DNA from: Schizochytrium sp. CCTCC M209059 | Taxonomy: Eukaryota > Sar > Bigyra > Thraustochytrida > Thraustochytriidae | Reading direction: 5' to 3' | DNA length: 64,000 nt | Assembly: GCA_000818945.1 (NCBI GenBank) | Contig: KN805373.1 | Coordinates: 248,001 to 312,000 of the forward strand | Shown: piece by piece, positions 51,801 through 62,563 of the stretch | How the letters are laid out: each line of letters starts with the position of its first letter | Numbering within the stretch: the stretch's first letter is position 1 | Program-made: the position numbers and the translations under genes | The notes under the pieces: generated by a model | Told to the model about the DNA's origin: nothing | The model's database searches: none | What the model saw: the letters and a program-made list of their open reading frames with translations, nothing else

Positions 51801-52382
51801 CCGCACATGGACGTCTTTACAATTGTGACTTGCCTCGAGCTGATGTGTCAAGAGCACGTGCAAGATGGCGGCCTGATGATGTGCGATCGCGAGATCAAGG
51901 CACGACTGGTTGTGGAATGTTTCCATGGTCAAGTCCGCACCCCGTGCAAGTAAGAGACGAACAAGGTCTGGATTGTTACCCGTGCACGCCCAGTGCAAGG
52001 CCGTGTAACCGAGCCCAGAATCCACGGCGTTGACATGAGCCCCCTTGTCGAGAAGCGTCATGACAATCTCAAGCTGCGCACTACTTTGCGCGTCTGGGAG
52101 GGAGCATGCTGCATGCAAGAGAGAAAAGCCATAAGCCCCCTGCTTTTGGACCGCAGCAGCGACAGCAAGAGCCGTAGAAGCGGCGGCGGTGACGGTGACT
52201 TCTTCGTGAAGCTTGTGCTCGAGACGGTGATCTGCATCTCGACGTTCCACGTTTCGGGGACTCTGCTCACGTTCGAGGCTGCCGGGTGCGGTCGCCAGGG
52301 CTTTGCGCAGCGCCGCGGCGTCGCATGTCAGCACCGCGGCTTCGGCAGCTTTATGCACGGCTGACTCTGACGGAGGCAGCAT
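48897..52382 (-). CDS. Ankyrin, PH, IQ and WW domain scaffold protein
   Basis: This 1,161-residue single-exon protein is likely a membrane- or cytoskeleton-associated signalling scaffold; I do not know an orthologue. Ankyrin repeats lie at about 80-190 (YGFSLLHAACSLPD, LGYTALHWACTGNNPDLVRL, LLARGADL). A PH-like domain follows at about 216-310 (RKWRDRFVGL ... LMFASPDLARHF). An IQ motif sits near 328 (AIQTLWRGLRGRRE). Residues 350-520 are Ser/Arg-rich and probably disordered. A second PH domain spans about 528-632 (GLTIWKGAVPL ... SPDEAQAWVSFV). A second IQ motif is near 640-655 (LLQTHARGLLARQR). A WW-like region covers about 683-740 (WESALD, FFYCNTLTHTSQWTPP). The helical C-terminus (about 760-1,161) is unassigned. 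PH domains bind phosphoinositides and IQ motifs bind calmodulin, so calcium-regulated membrane recruitment is an inference. Confidence 0.8.
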   Translation of the reverse strand: MLPPSESAVHKAAEAAVLTCDAAALRKALATAPGSLEREQSPRNVERRDADHRLEHKLHEEVTVTAAASTALAVAAAVQKQGAYGFSLLHAACSLPDAQSSAQLEIVMTLLDKGAHVNAVDSGLGYTALHWACTGNNPDLVRLLLARGADLTMETFHNQSCLDLAIAHHQAAILHVLLTHQLEASHNCKDVHVRESDASADLLRVLRTDLDPLVPARMLEQGRHYTSRKWRDRFVGLNRVADAIAIWRDAQAGDLAVHVFASDILCIRTYFRGQVGARIDLYRSASPWRLSLMFASPDLARHFAGQCRNMAHVHCTIAAVAIQTLWRGLRGRRELTFARSQRAQTILVDSYNDGPIIARPPNRMNEEPGLARHTSAPQSSSARMTRTNSRNTSPRGPLGPPSSPSLGLSRLKSFSRMRRMVSFGSTRSDSDKSPSRGFSLARAETSGPQVVATNSPRSHADDLREPALLNTSLSASRGSDSDSFQVDEDTSSQVFQDLSEDVSSDQDLMMRAVLQVRAKRVSRVKNFVTGTPATKHVQKVQLVEASRKRGGLTIWKGAVPLERASGQTFVPFGNLLDARLALARGKDQEDEGRIFAIYRSGDGEIIHLVASSPDEAQAWVSFVRELIPREHRAVLLLQTHARGLLARQRVSRLRLVRRRSSSHRAPPPLPEPDMAPDMTPCEVWESALDAATNRVYLFKGPDRRATWAPKEWVKSKDPKRQLFFYCNTLTHTSQWTPPVEAPRAIESAVQAAHLGELLNVQVASLEAFAQLVLQDNTLIVQLAERVLPGLVQVPEDDLCDLEALRLAAWAAALYGAGPTSPSTLVFNENWIVRVSSSLLHVHNVRIIESYLALSSSKRQLDPFVKQAVQSPRSDVSLLRSIHTQVCDAAPLRWPDIAEQLGAMGCRLYPMQLEIVQSQTYCSRVAVCAWILVAKYPELAGPDKPGNVGRRDEMHAIRAWLNSLDKFRLAQVGAFTNLRDQDSATLARVCESLFGASASRVTSRAEVVKLLVAKRLWTKQSFPSPPPSLEFSLPTLWALLDAGARLSATPEDPVIIQWANARLPAASNVVSFEDPVHKTCLPVLHLAQARCGYDVDSVQISSSNRPHLTAKQAAVLALNTSARAGLFVLVPPKLLSAGNPFAVHIFFVHHYKRSLSVTSKRS

Positions 52383-52862
52383 GGGACCGGCCCGGCCACC
52401 TTGTTTGGGTCTCTACCAGCGGAACCAAACGAAGAGGAAAAAAGAGGAGACCAAAGAAGACGAGGTGTAGCAACGTGCGGCAAGGAGCACGCATGATGAA
52501 AGCCACCGTGCACGGTAGAGGATCAAGAACTATAGAGGGGTCGTTTTGTTTCTTTCGTAATCTGCTGAAAATGGCCAACAATCCTTGTTTGTAAAAAGCC
52601 GAAATATAAAAAACGAAGGATGATTATTCCTGGAAAATAAAAACACCGCAATCATTGTTCATTTCAGACGCGCTGACGTGCAGCTGTTGGTGTCAATGCC
52701 CGTTCTAATTCTGTCTTGTCTTGTCTCTTTCGCAAGTCAGAAGACCGTGTTCGGCGTCGACGGATTAAAATTTTGACAGCAGGTTGATCATCGACATGAA
52801 GCCCATTGTCCACTCTGTATCGTATGGACCGGATGAAGCGAGAACTTTGGATGTCCACCGAG
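52383..52862. other. Intergenic between two minus-strand genes
   Basis: This region is the promoter side of the ankyrin/PH gene and the 3' flank of the Ser/Gln-rich gene. It is AT-rich from 52540 to 52660. No gene is seen. Confidence 0.6.
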
Positions 52863-54887
52863 CTAAACTGGCTGATCGATTGGCGCAGAAGCCCACAAAT
52901 TCGCAGCAGAGTCCAGCTTGTGTTGCTGCTCGCTGGTGAGATCACCAAAATTCCCAGACGAAATGAGGGTGTGAACTGTTTCGGCAACGACTTGAATGTC
53001 CCGCTTGGCCCAGCGCTCGTATTGTAAGAGACGTTTCAGCTGCTTATCAATGGCTCGAGGTGGACGCTTGATGCCACAAAAAAAGGAAGCTTCGCAGATG
53101 ACGCGTAGTTCGTGGCGCACAAAGACGCGAGCAACGTGCAAGAGCATATTGAGCTCTTCAAGTTTCCATCGGCCCTTGGAATAGTCGATTTTGTCTCCAT
53201 CTTTGGCGTCCGAGGATTCGGACGCGTGGTGTTGCAAACCAGATTCGCCCATGCTTCTTGCAAAGTGCTCGCTTGATCTCTCTTTTGGGGACGATGCCGT
53301 TGGTCCGCTACTCGTTCTTCGTGCAAGATTACTGCTGTTGTAGTGGCTGTTGCTGCTCGTGCTGCCAGTACTGCTACTGTTGCTGTGCAGTCTACCCTGA
53401 GGCATAAGATGCGGTGCGCCCTTTGCACGATCTTGCTGTGAATGCGGTGGGGGCCGATAGTGTTGGGGTTGGTGTTGCTGCTGCTGCTGCTGCTGCGCCG
53501 GGTAGTACTCTTGAAGAGACCCGACGCCGTGCATGTTGCCGGCATAGCCTGTGTGCGAAGCGGGCACTCCCGGAACACGGGTGCCCACCAAAGGATCTGT
53601 AGACTCTGGGGGCATGTACGTGTATGGGTGGTGCAGATTGTGTGCAAGTGCTGCCGCATTCATGGCTGTTGGTGAGGATGATGCGTTGTGTCGCAGCGTG
53701 ACGAGACTCGAAGCGGAACTAATGGGGCGAATGGCAAAGGCAGGCTCGAGACTTTGAAAGTGAGCGTCTTCGGCTGACCTTGCCCGTTGATTCCTTGACG
53801 GGCCCGGGTGCGCGGCGGCGGCCTCGCTTGCTTGCGCTTGCGCCTGCATTTCTTGCGCTGATGCATACGGTCGATTTGATGGAGTAAATCCGGCATGGTT
53901 CCATGGTACGCCAGGAATAGGCTCGTGGGTGTAAGGGAGAGGGCTGAGACCAGCGGGAGACGGCGTGCCAGAGGACAGCCCAAAGCTAAAGGCTGGCGAG
54001 AGCGATGGCGACGGTCTACCGGCGTGCATTGCACCATATCCAGGAGGTTGGATTTGGTTTTGAAGATTTGCCTGGTTCCAATATTGGGCTTGGGCGTAGG
54101 CTTGCGGGTTTCTGGCATCTCCGTATTGACCAAGATCCCTTTTTTGACCAGAAGCGTCATCTGACGCGGCGATGAATGGCGCGCTGTATGTAGGAGCTGC
54201 GTGTGCCTGTTTGGAGGCAGTGCGTCGGGAATCGGTTTTCTGTTTTTTTTGGGTAGAGTGTGCCGCAAGGGGAGTAGGCGACAAAGAGGAAGACGATGAC
54301 GAAGAGGATGATGATGATGATGATGATGCGGTGGAAGAATTTGAAGGATTTGAAGAAGCACTGGAGGCTGGGGCCCACGGCAGGGCAGGTGCTGAACTGC
54401 GACGATTTGCGAGCGTCCCTGGCCCTGCGCTGACACGAGGCGTTGCACGAGAAGGCGGAGAACTGGAAGCGGAAAGCGGAGAAATGATGAGCGAGGGATG
54501 TACGTCGACGCTTGGACTGTCCTGGTTTGTGGGCATTCTGGACGAGACGGATGTTTCGGACGTTTGCAAACGTTTTGAAGAAGAGAGGGAGGACGGGGGC
54601 GAAGACGAAGAAGCGGGCCTCGAGGCACCGGCCCCTGGAGATATAGGCGATATTAAAGGTCCCGGCGGATGCTGCGTGATTCGCGAGGTGTTGTGTCCGC
54701 TTCTTTCATTCCGGGCAGGTGATGCTTTCGTTGAGGGGTTCGCTCTTTGTCGTTTGGTTGCTTTAGTGGCATTGGCGTTATCGCGTCGCTGGCGTTCTTT
54801 GGACGCGGAGTCACCGGCCCCATCATTGAGGTCAAAGGTTAATGAGATCCAATCGATCTCTTCCTCCTCGTCTTGACTCATGCGCAT
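52863..54887 (-). CDS. Ser/Gln-rich protein with conserved-looking C-terminal domain
   Basis: This protein has 674 residues from an ATG and I do not recognise the family. The first 560 residues are low-complexity: a long serine run near residues 185-205, Pro/Ser/Ala-rich text, Gln/His runs near residue 470, and Ser/Asn-rich text near 510-525. The last 110 residues are different in character, charged and helical, starting at KIDYSKGRWKLEELNMLLHV and including RPPRAIDKQLKRLLQYERW. The spacing of Trp, Leu and basic residues is reminiscent of a divergent Myb/SANT-like or other DNA- or protein-binding helical domain, but this is weak. The layout (disordered activation-like N-terminus, compact C-terminus) would suit a transcriptional regulator. 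The N-terminus is acidic (DEEEEIDW). Confidence 0.65.
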   Translation of the reverse strand: MRMSQDEEEEIDWISLTFDLNDGAGDSASKERQRRDNANATKATKRQRANPSTKASPARNERSGHNTSRITQHPPGPLISPISPGAGASRPASSSSPPSSLSSSKRLQTSETSVSSRMPTNQDSPSVDVHPSLIISPLSASSSPPSRATPRVSAGPGTLANRRSSAPALPWAPASSASSNPSNSSTASSSSSSSSSSSSSSLSPTPLAAHSTQKKQKTDSRRTASKQAHAAPTYSAPFIAASDDASGQKRDLGQYGDARNPQAYAQAQYWNQANLQNQIQPPGYGAMHAGRPSPSLSPAFSFGLSSGTPSPAGLSPLPYTHEPIPGVPWNHAGFTPSNRPYASAQEMQAQAQASEAAAAHPGPSRNQRARSAEDAHFQSLEPAFAIRPISSASSLVTLRHNASSSPTAMNAAALAHNLHHPYTYMPPESTDPLVGTRVPGVPASHTGYAGNMHGVGSLQEYYPAQQQQQQQHQPQHYRPPPHSQQDRAKGAPHLMPQGRLHSNSSSTGSTSSNSHYNSSNLARRTSSGPTASSPKERSSEHFARSMGESGLQHHASESSDAKDGDKIDYSKGRWKLEELNMLLHVARVFVRHELRVICEASFFCGIKRPPRAIDKQLKRLLQYERWAKRDIQVVAETVHTLISSGNFGDLTSEQQHKLDSAANLWASAPIDQPV

Positions 54888-55980
54888 GGGGGGATGGCCA
54901 GCCAGGCTTGTGACTGGGCTTGAGGTGAGACTTGGGGCTGGGCCTGGCGCAAGGCTTGGCGCGGCGAGGTGGGGTGGCTCGTTCTAGCCAGCCAGCCCCC
55001 CCCCCCTTACTTTTGCCAGCCTGGGCCGGCCTCCGTTCTGGTTCTGGTCGCCTCTGCGTGGCGCGATTCGCCACCCAGGTTTCGTAACGTGGTAGTGTGA
55101 GCTAGGGACGTGTGCGCCGCCTTCCGGAGATGTAATCTGCTTGGGTGGAAGGCAGCGTTGCAGGGCTGACTGACTGGCCTTGAGGCCTGGAGCATAGACG
55201 GGCGGGCTTATGTATGTAGTTTTTATGTATGCGTGTGTGCCCGCGTGCGTCCCCCGCTTCTTTCCTGAGACCTTGCTTGCCTGTATCCTCGCTCGCCAGT
55301 CGTCGACCTGGCTCGGTTAACACCTTGCTTGGCGGCTTCTTTTTTGCAGTTTCGACTGATGGATGGGTGGCAGGCTGGCGTCTTTCGGCGTGTCGTGTTG
55401 TGTCGTGTCGTGTCGTGTCGTGTCGCGTCGTGTCGTGTCGTGTCGTGTCGTGAGCGGGCTCGCTCGCTGTCGCCGCTGGGTCGTCCGCTGTGTCTGCGTC
55501 GAAACCTGCAACAAAGCAACCCTGAACTGCTGTCCTCGCGGCCCGCTTCCCGCTTGCTTCCTTGGCGCTGCTGTCCTTGTTCTTGCTTGCTTGTCACGTG
55601 GGCGAGTCCGTGGACGTGAGTTCGTTCAGTCGCTCGTTCGTTCGTTAGTTGCGCTACGCACACTGCACCGCGTGCTCGCTTGCTTTCTTTGGTAGAGACG
55701 TCGCTTCAATAACCCTTGTCCTAGATGAGGGTGTGCGCTCGCAGGCAAGGTTGCGAGCCCACTCACTCACTGTCACCACCACCAGCCAGCTCACGAAGCG
55801 CCGTTTCTGTCCGAGCGCGAAGGCGAGTCGAGGCGAGGCAAATGGGCGGAAGCAAGGCAGTGAGGCCGCTTCTCCTGTCCACGTATGCGCCGCTCTCGAG
55901 TACGCACGCGCACGCGCGCAGGGTCTTCGGTGTTCTTCGTTTTGGTGGCGGCGCGCCAAAAAGCAGGCAAGCAAGCAAGT
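54888..55980. other. Gene-poor region, part 1: promoter side of the Ser/Gln-rich gene and GTCGT repeat
   Basis: The first part is the upstream flank of the minus-strand gene at 52863-54887 and includes a run of ten c at about 54997-55006. A GTCGT pentanucleotide array lies at 55389-55453. Frames on both strands are short and biased by composition, so no gene is called. Confidence 0.5.
55389..55453. repeat. GTCGT pentanucleotide tandem array
   Basis: About 13 units of gtcgt run in phase, with one gttgt and one gcgtc interruption. Confidence 0.9.
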
Positions 55981-58150
55981 ACGCCGAGTCTTCTTTCTTT
56001 CGTTTTTTTTTTTTTCCCTTCTCCCTCTCTCTCTCTCGTGCGCACGGTCGCGAGCGCGTTAGTTCGAGCGCTTCGCGTCGAGGAGGGGCTGTCGCGCTCC
56101 ACCTTGTGATCTAGTCGCGGTTTTGCCTGTGTCAGGTCAGGTCAGGTCACCGTAAGCGAGTCGAGTTGGTCTATCGCGAGCGCGAAGGCGCTGGCCCTCC
56201 TCCCCTCCCTTATTCCTTATCCTTCTTTCCTTTTTTTTTTTTTTTTCTCACTCTCCTTCTTTGCGTTTCTTTCCCTTTGTCTTTGTTTTTTCTTTTTCCC
56301 TGTCACCCCTTTTGCTCGTTTCGCTCCGCTCGACCCGGCGCCGGGTCGCGGCGCCGCTTGCGTCGGCTGGGGCGCCGCGCGGAGGGAGGCGCGGCAGGCA
56401 AGCCTCAGGCTCGCTCGCTTGCTCGCTCGCTCTCCGCTTCGTGTCGGCCGGCCCGCCGGCCGCCCGGGAGCCTTCTTCTGCCACGACGGAGAGCGAGGTG
56501 GACGGACGGTCGGTCCCAGCTGCGCGATGAAGGTCTTCTCGCCCGCCTTCGCTCCGCCGCCTCTCGCTTCGCCGCCGCCTGCCTCGAAGCCCGCGCAAGC
56601 TCGCGTCCGCGCTCGGCCTGCCGAGTCTGGTCTGCTCCGTCGTGGCCGCGCCGCGAGGCGGGCGAGGCGGCTCCGGGAGGGTTTGCTTTCCTGCTTGTGG
56701 CTGAGTCCGCAGAAGTTGGCGCTAAAACGATCGCGCTCGCTCGAACTGTTTGCCCTTTCGCCTGCCTCGACCTGCGCCGCTGCCGCTCGCTCGCTCCGGC
56801 AGGCTCCGCGGCTTCGCGGCTTCGACGCGCCTCCGAGCTCGCCCGCGCTCGCGAAGGGGTTTTGGCGCGAGGCGTCGCTGCTGCGCGAGGCGGGCTGGCG
56901 GGGATAGATAGATCGTTGGACAGACGGGTCGAAGGACGGGCCGATCGAAGGCTTGGTTTCTGGGCGCGATGCGATCTGCGGAGACCGCGCTTCTCCTGGC
57001 CGACCGCGCACTCCTGCGCGGGACCGCGCGCGCGTCCCTCGCGGCGGGCCAGAGGAGCCTGGACGTGGCCGCGTCGCGCCGGCTTTAAAGCGACCCTTGC
57101 CTCGCTTTGCGGCAGCGCAGCGTGCGCAAAGCAGAGCAAAGCAATGCAAAGCGAAGCGGCCTGTCCTTCTTTCGCCCAACAAGGGCGCGTGCAGACGCAC
57201 CGGCTCACCTCGCGGCGCTGCCCGTCCTTGGACCCCGCGCGACACTTGGCAGCGCCGCCTTTGCCTCCGACACGACGCGCACGCGACCCTGCCTGCCCGC
57301 GTGCGCCGCGCCCTGCGCTGCCTCCGGCGAGGCCCTCTCGCTCGCTCGCGCGCTCGCCCAGATGGCCCCGATGCGCATCTGCTGCGGCACGATCTTCTCT
57401 TTGGCAGAGGTGCAGAGCGAGCAGCCCTTCGTCCGTGCCGGCCGCGTCGAGCCTTCGCCGCGCCGCGCGACCGCCCGCCGCTGCGCTGCGCGGCGCCTCG
57501 CCTCGCCTCGCCGCGTTTTGGGGTTCGCCCTCGGGCTGCTTGCTTGCTTTCGCTCGCTTGGCTTGCCCGGCTTGCGTGGTCGAGGAATGAGACGAGATGC
57601 GCGAGGGAGGCGAGACGGGGCGTCGGAAACGGGGAGGAAAGTCGAACGCAAATGAAGATTGGAGTGGGGCGCAATGGAGAAAGCGAATGAACGGCAAGCA
57701 GACAGAGTGGAAAGAACGAAAGAAAGGAAGAAAGGAAGAAAGAAAGAAGGAAAAAGAAATAGGAAAAAGAAATTAGAGAAGAAAAGAGGAAAAGGTAAAA
57801 AGAAAGTGTGAAGAGCAAAGGAGAGGAAGAAGGGAAAAGAAAGAAGAATGCTGGAAGGGAAGGAGGAAGGAAAGGGGGACAATAGAGTAAAGGAGATGGG
57901 GAACTACCCGATCGTTCGTTCCAACAAACGATCCACCTACCAGGAGAAGAAAAAAAGAAATGAAAGTATAAATGGAGAAAGAAAAAAAGAAAGAAAAAAA
58001 GAAAGAATGAAAGAACGACTATGGAAAAAGCATGAAGGAAGCGAAAAACTACGAAATCGACCAACGCACTTCCCAAGCTTTCGATCAAATCGAATCCAAA
58101 AAAGAAAGAAAACAAGCACGCAGGCAAAACCAACCATCGCAAGCAACGAT
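55981..58150. other. Gene-poor region, part 2: GC-rich core between opposite strand-biased tracts
   Basis: The plus strand is pyrimidine-rich at about 55985-56040 and 56205-56312. It is GC-rich, with frames open on both strands, from 56320 to 57650. It then becomes almost pure purine from about 57695 to 58030 and purine-rich to 58130. The longest frames (474 codons plus, 641 codons minus) give Arg/Ala/Ser-rich or Phe/Ser/Leu-rich text typical of such tracts and are not called. Confidence 0.5.
57695..58030. repeat. Polypurine tract (plus strand)
   Basis: Gaaa, ggaa and agaa units dominate for more than 300 bases, with only scattered pyrimidines between 57715 and 57860 and a short mixed interval near 57885-57945. 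Confidence 0.8.
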
Positions 58151-60540
58151 TGAACGAGAGTTGAATTGAATGAAAGCAAGGACTCTGAAGGAAGCCTTGC
58201 TTCCTTGGCCGCGCTTCGCTTCTTTCCGAATGCCGTAGCTCACTTCGCTAGCTTGCTCCAGGTTGTCCTGGACCTGTGTGTCGGCGAGGACGGCGAGGAC
58301 GTCGAGGTAAGGGCAAAGCAAAAGCACCTCCCGCCGTGCGTCTGCCACAGCGCCCCACTGCAAGCCATCCTTTTTGCTTCGGCCAGCATCTTTGCAAAAG
58401 CTGACAGCACCTTTGCAGCTTCTCAAGTGTGTGCTGTCCCTTTTGCGACCCCGAGGTCGGCGGTGCCTTCTTCTGCGCCCGCTGGTCTCCCGCGCCTCGC
58501 CGCACGTCGACAATTCTCTTGGCCTTGAGCAGATTTGAACAGTCGAAAGCGAGCAAGCAAGCGAGAGAGCAATTGAGAAAGCAATCGAGAGAGCAAGCAA
58601 GCCTGGTTGGAGGGGTCCATCTGCCGCCGCCGCCGGGGCGGACGCGTTCCCGCAGGCCGGTCGATCAGGCTGGCTTGCCTGCCTATTGCTCTTCACTTTT
58701 TCTCTGCCTTTTTTCTTTCTTTCTTTCTGCGCTGTTTCTTCAAAAAGCACTTCGCTGCCGGGCCCGGCCGTGCAAGTCTGTCGCCGGTCACGGCGCACCG
58801 CCTCAGCGCTGCATGCAAACAATGCAGGCGACGCAAGCCGCGCAAGCCACGCGAACCGGCGGCGACAGGAGGGAGGAAGCGAGGGAGGGAGCGAGAGAGT
58901 CTCCATGCAGCGGACGAAGACGAAGAGGTGCGCCGCCCCGTCAAGAACTCTGGCCCGGGCGACCCGCAGTCACCATGCCGCCTGCTTCCAGACGGTGACC
59001 CCGCGCCACACTGTGGGGTCAAACAGCGCCGAATTCGGGATGCGCGTTGGCGGTCTCCTCCTGCGATCGCGGTGGACACGGTGTGATCTGCGGGCGTAGC
59101 TGTGGGCGCGCCGAAGCTCGTGTCGTGCAAGAGCGGCGACTGGCTGATTGACACGCTTGGCTTCAACCAAAAACTGCAACAAATGAATGCACCACCACCG
59201 CCACCAAGAACCCCAACAAGAGCGACCACACCCCTAAGAGGCAGGCAAAAGGCAACTCTTGCCGACCCGTGCGAGGCAAGCGGCCAGCAGCGGTCGCAAG
59301 AAAGATCCGCTCGCGCGTCCGACGAACGGGGCGAGCGAAGATCGCCCGCACACTGAAAGCAAGTAAAAGCGGAGCACGCAGCGCAGCCCAACCCAGCCTC
59401 GGCGCGAGCGTTTGCCCTCCCGCGCGTCGGTCCGGACAGACAGACACGACGCAGACGTCGGGGCAGGGCCGTGCAGTGCAGGTTGCGCTGCCAGGACGGA
59501 GCCTGGACGACGCACAGGGCTACGCCAGCAAGCTAGCTGTCTGTAGGCTGGCTGGCCCGGCTGGCTCGCAGGCAGCCTGAGGCAGGCAAGCAGCCTCTTT
59601 GCAGCTTCTAGCATCTGCCAACTATCTCCAGCTCTCCTCTCCATCCATATCAACCGATTCGCCTTGTTCGCTCAGATCATCGATTGATCGCCGTTGATGA
59701 ACTATGATTAACCGCTCGCAATTGCTCCATCGACCTCGATCGATCAATTGCTTGGCTTCTCAACCAAGTCGGCGAATCGATCCATCGAGCGAACGCCTCA
59801 TCGTCTCGAGGACCGTCGGGTCGATGGATGGCTTGGTTTGGCTGTGAGTGAGATTTGAAGTGAAGAGGGGAGCCGAGCGACGGGAGAGAAGCACGGATCC
59901 GGCTCGCTGGACCTGGCGGCAGCCGAGCTGCAGCGTCAGTGGCGGTTCGAACGCAGGGTGCGCGGCTGGATGGGTGGGAGCAGCACGAAATCCGAGATCG
60001 ATTTAGATTGACATAAACGCAAATGCAGCCAGCCGTGACCGCTAGGGGCTTTTTTACAAGGAGCAGCAGTAGCAGGAGGAGGCCGCGCCGCGTCGAGCCG
60101 CGCCGCGTCGAGCCGCGTCGCGTCGCGTCGCGTCGCGTCGCGTCGCGTCGCGTCGCGTCGAGCAGAGTCGCGTCGAGCAGAGTCGAGCAGAGTCGAAGCA
60201 CTCGCTAGCTAGCCTTAAGAAGGACGAACGAACGCAGGGTCGTGCCATGACCCAGGGTCCACGCGTCGCGGCGCACCGCCTCGCATCCTTCGCAGCGTCG
60301 CCGCATGGCACCGCGAAGCGCGGAACGGCGCAAGAAGGCGGGGCGAGGCCAGGCGAGGCAAGGCAAGGCAAGGCGAAGCGCTGCAAATGACGTGAGGCAG
60401 GCGCGGAGCCCGGACGACTCGGTTCGGGGGAGGTGTGCGCTTTCGAACAAGTGCAGAGGACCCCCCCAGGAACCGTGCCGCGCAACCGCCGCGCGACTGA
60501 GTACCTACCACCCTGTCAAGTCTCATTGTTAATCCAACAA
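58151..60540. other. Gene-poor region, part 3: low-complexity sequence and CGCGT array
   Basis: Frames up to about 270 codons exist on both strands, but none shows a domain or stable composition. Runs of agcaagcaagc and ctttcttt units are common. A CGCGT/CGAGCAGAGT array occupies about 60084-60196. Confidence 0.45.
60084..60196. repeat. Compound pentanucleotide array (CGCGT, then CGAGCAGAGT)
   Basis: The array starts with gccgcgtcgagc units, passes through about nine pure cgcgt units, and ends with three agcagagtcg units. The 5-base phase is kept through most of it. Confidence 0.9.
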
Positions 60541-62520
60541 CTGACAGCGCCGACGCGAGGAGAGGCGAGGCGAGAAAGGCGGGCTTTCAAAATTCCCGAG
60601 TCTTCGCAAGAAGTTCACCCGCTCCGTCTGTCAGCTTTGAGGCGGCGGCGATATAGATCGCCGCCGCGATGGATACAAGCTCACAGATTAGACAAGAAAT
60701 AAGTAAACGCTGGCTCGGCTCGCCTTGCCTCGCCCGTACTAATCGTAAGATCACTCGCGATCAGCACAGCCAGCTGCAGCCGCAGCGGTCCGAAGCGACG
60801 AGGCCCTACTAGTAACGGCTGGCTGCCCGCGCGAGAACGTTGACTTCGTTGAGGAGATGCCCGTACGGTAAAACGCTCTGCGCGGGCTTGCTTACTTGCT
60901 TGCTTGCTTGCTTTGGTTACTTGCGGACAGGGTGGCCCCATCTCATCCTGGTTTCAATGAAACTTGATCGAGGCGAGCAGGCTGTGCAGACAAACAAACA
61001 ATCGAGAAAAGCGACTGACCTGACCAGCAGTGGCAGTTGAAGTTTCGCTTTTACAGGACCAACACGATCGATTACATGTCTTGCGAGTCGCCGGGGTGCC
61101 AGGCACATTCCATCGATTCAGGATCAGGATGCTTTCCTACGTCGCTCCAACCGTCCGGCCGGCAGAGATTTGCTACTACTACGTCCAATCAACGACTGCC
61201 TCTCCCCTTGTCGCGACATCGTTTTAGCCATCCCCGAATCTTCATTCCCGCGTGCCAGCTTGCCAGTTGCCATGCCTGTTGTTTGCACCGCCTTGGCCGT
61301 TGCGTCGTCCCTTTAAGCCCCCTCGCTCTCCTCTCCATCCAAGAAGGCGCCCCTGCACATTTTTCTCCCCGGCCGCTTCCAGCCGCCATAGATATTTTTT
61401 TTTTCGTTTCTGCGTCCCGCGGCGCCGCGCGACCTACCTCGCCCGGCTGACCTGAATCTGAGTCTATCTATACATCGATCGCATCGGCCGTTTCCTTCCA
61501 GCAGATGGCAGCCAATATGGACGTACGTCCTCGCTCGACGCAATCGACCATAGGGACGGTCCGTCCACCAAGCGGTGGGTCGATCGATGGACGATCGATC
61601 TTCTGCGCGGGGCCAGAACCCTGAGCAAAACAGAGCAAAACAGAGCAGCCAGCCAGCCAGCCAGCCATCGCGCAGGCTCAAACTGCGCGTAGCATGGGGC
61701 GCACGCACGACCCAACGTAGCACCGTCGCTCGCGCCGGCTGTCGGGGCTCAGGAACCACGATTGGCAAGCAAGTAGCCAACCTCCCCTGAGCGGGCGACG
61801 TGAACGCGAGCGAGCGACGGCAGCCTACGTGCGTGTCTCGGGAACGGGCTCACCAGGCCGGCCCGTATGATGTGGCAACGAATGGATGGATGGATGGCGT
61901 GGCCGTTTGGCCGGCTTCCTTTCAAGGAAAGGCAGATCGGCGAATGAGGATCGGTGACGTGCTGGAAAATCATCCCAAGCCTGGATCTTTTTATTTATGT
62001 TTTTATCTATCAAAAGTGATGTATACCTAATGCATTCGCGAGTAAGCTTAGTACTAGGCTATTCGTCTTCCATTGGAGATGCGAAAGCGAGCGACATGCA
62101 GCGCGACGCAACATGATGAAGCGCCGGAAGAGGCTCGACCGGCCCTTGTTGACCTTATTGAAAAGGGTTGGCGAGTCAGAGCTTCGATGCTTCTCTCAAA
62201 TCCGATCTTCTTTCTCGAATTCGCTGGAATCTAAACAAATGAGAAGTAAAAAGCCTCTGCCAACGCTGCCATTTATGACCAGCCAATCAAAGGCCCACGA
62301 CACATGGCGAGTCAGGCAGTCGTCGTGCGACCCCGAACGAGCAACAAGCCAAGGCAAGTTGTAGCCGATTAAAATCGAAGTCTACAAAAGCAAGTCTCGT
62401 CCCAGGCACCACGCAGACGCAGACACTGATGACAAGATCAAACAGCCCTCTATTCGAAAAAACGACTCGCTCCTCAAGACATCCCAAGATGCGCACTCAT
62501 AGCCTGCAGCAGGCTACACT

Positions 62521-62563
62521 CCAGCCAGCCAGCCAGCCAACCAGCCAACCAGCCAGTCAGTCA
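62521..62563. repeat. cagc/caac/cagt tetranucleotide array
   Basis: About eleven 4-base units lie in phase, changing from cagc to caac to cagt. Confidence 0.85.

Noticed and set aside
56166..58142. Frames of 430-640 codons on both strands
   Set aside because: Composition follows the polypurine/polypyrimidine and GC-rich tracts, and no domain or consistent codon pattern is seen.
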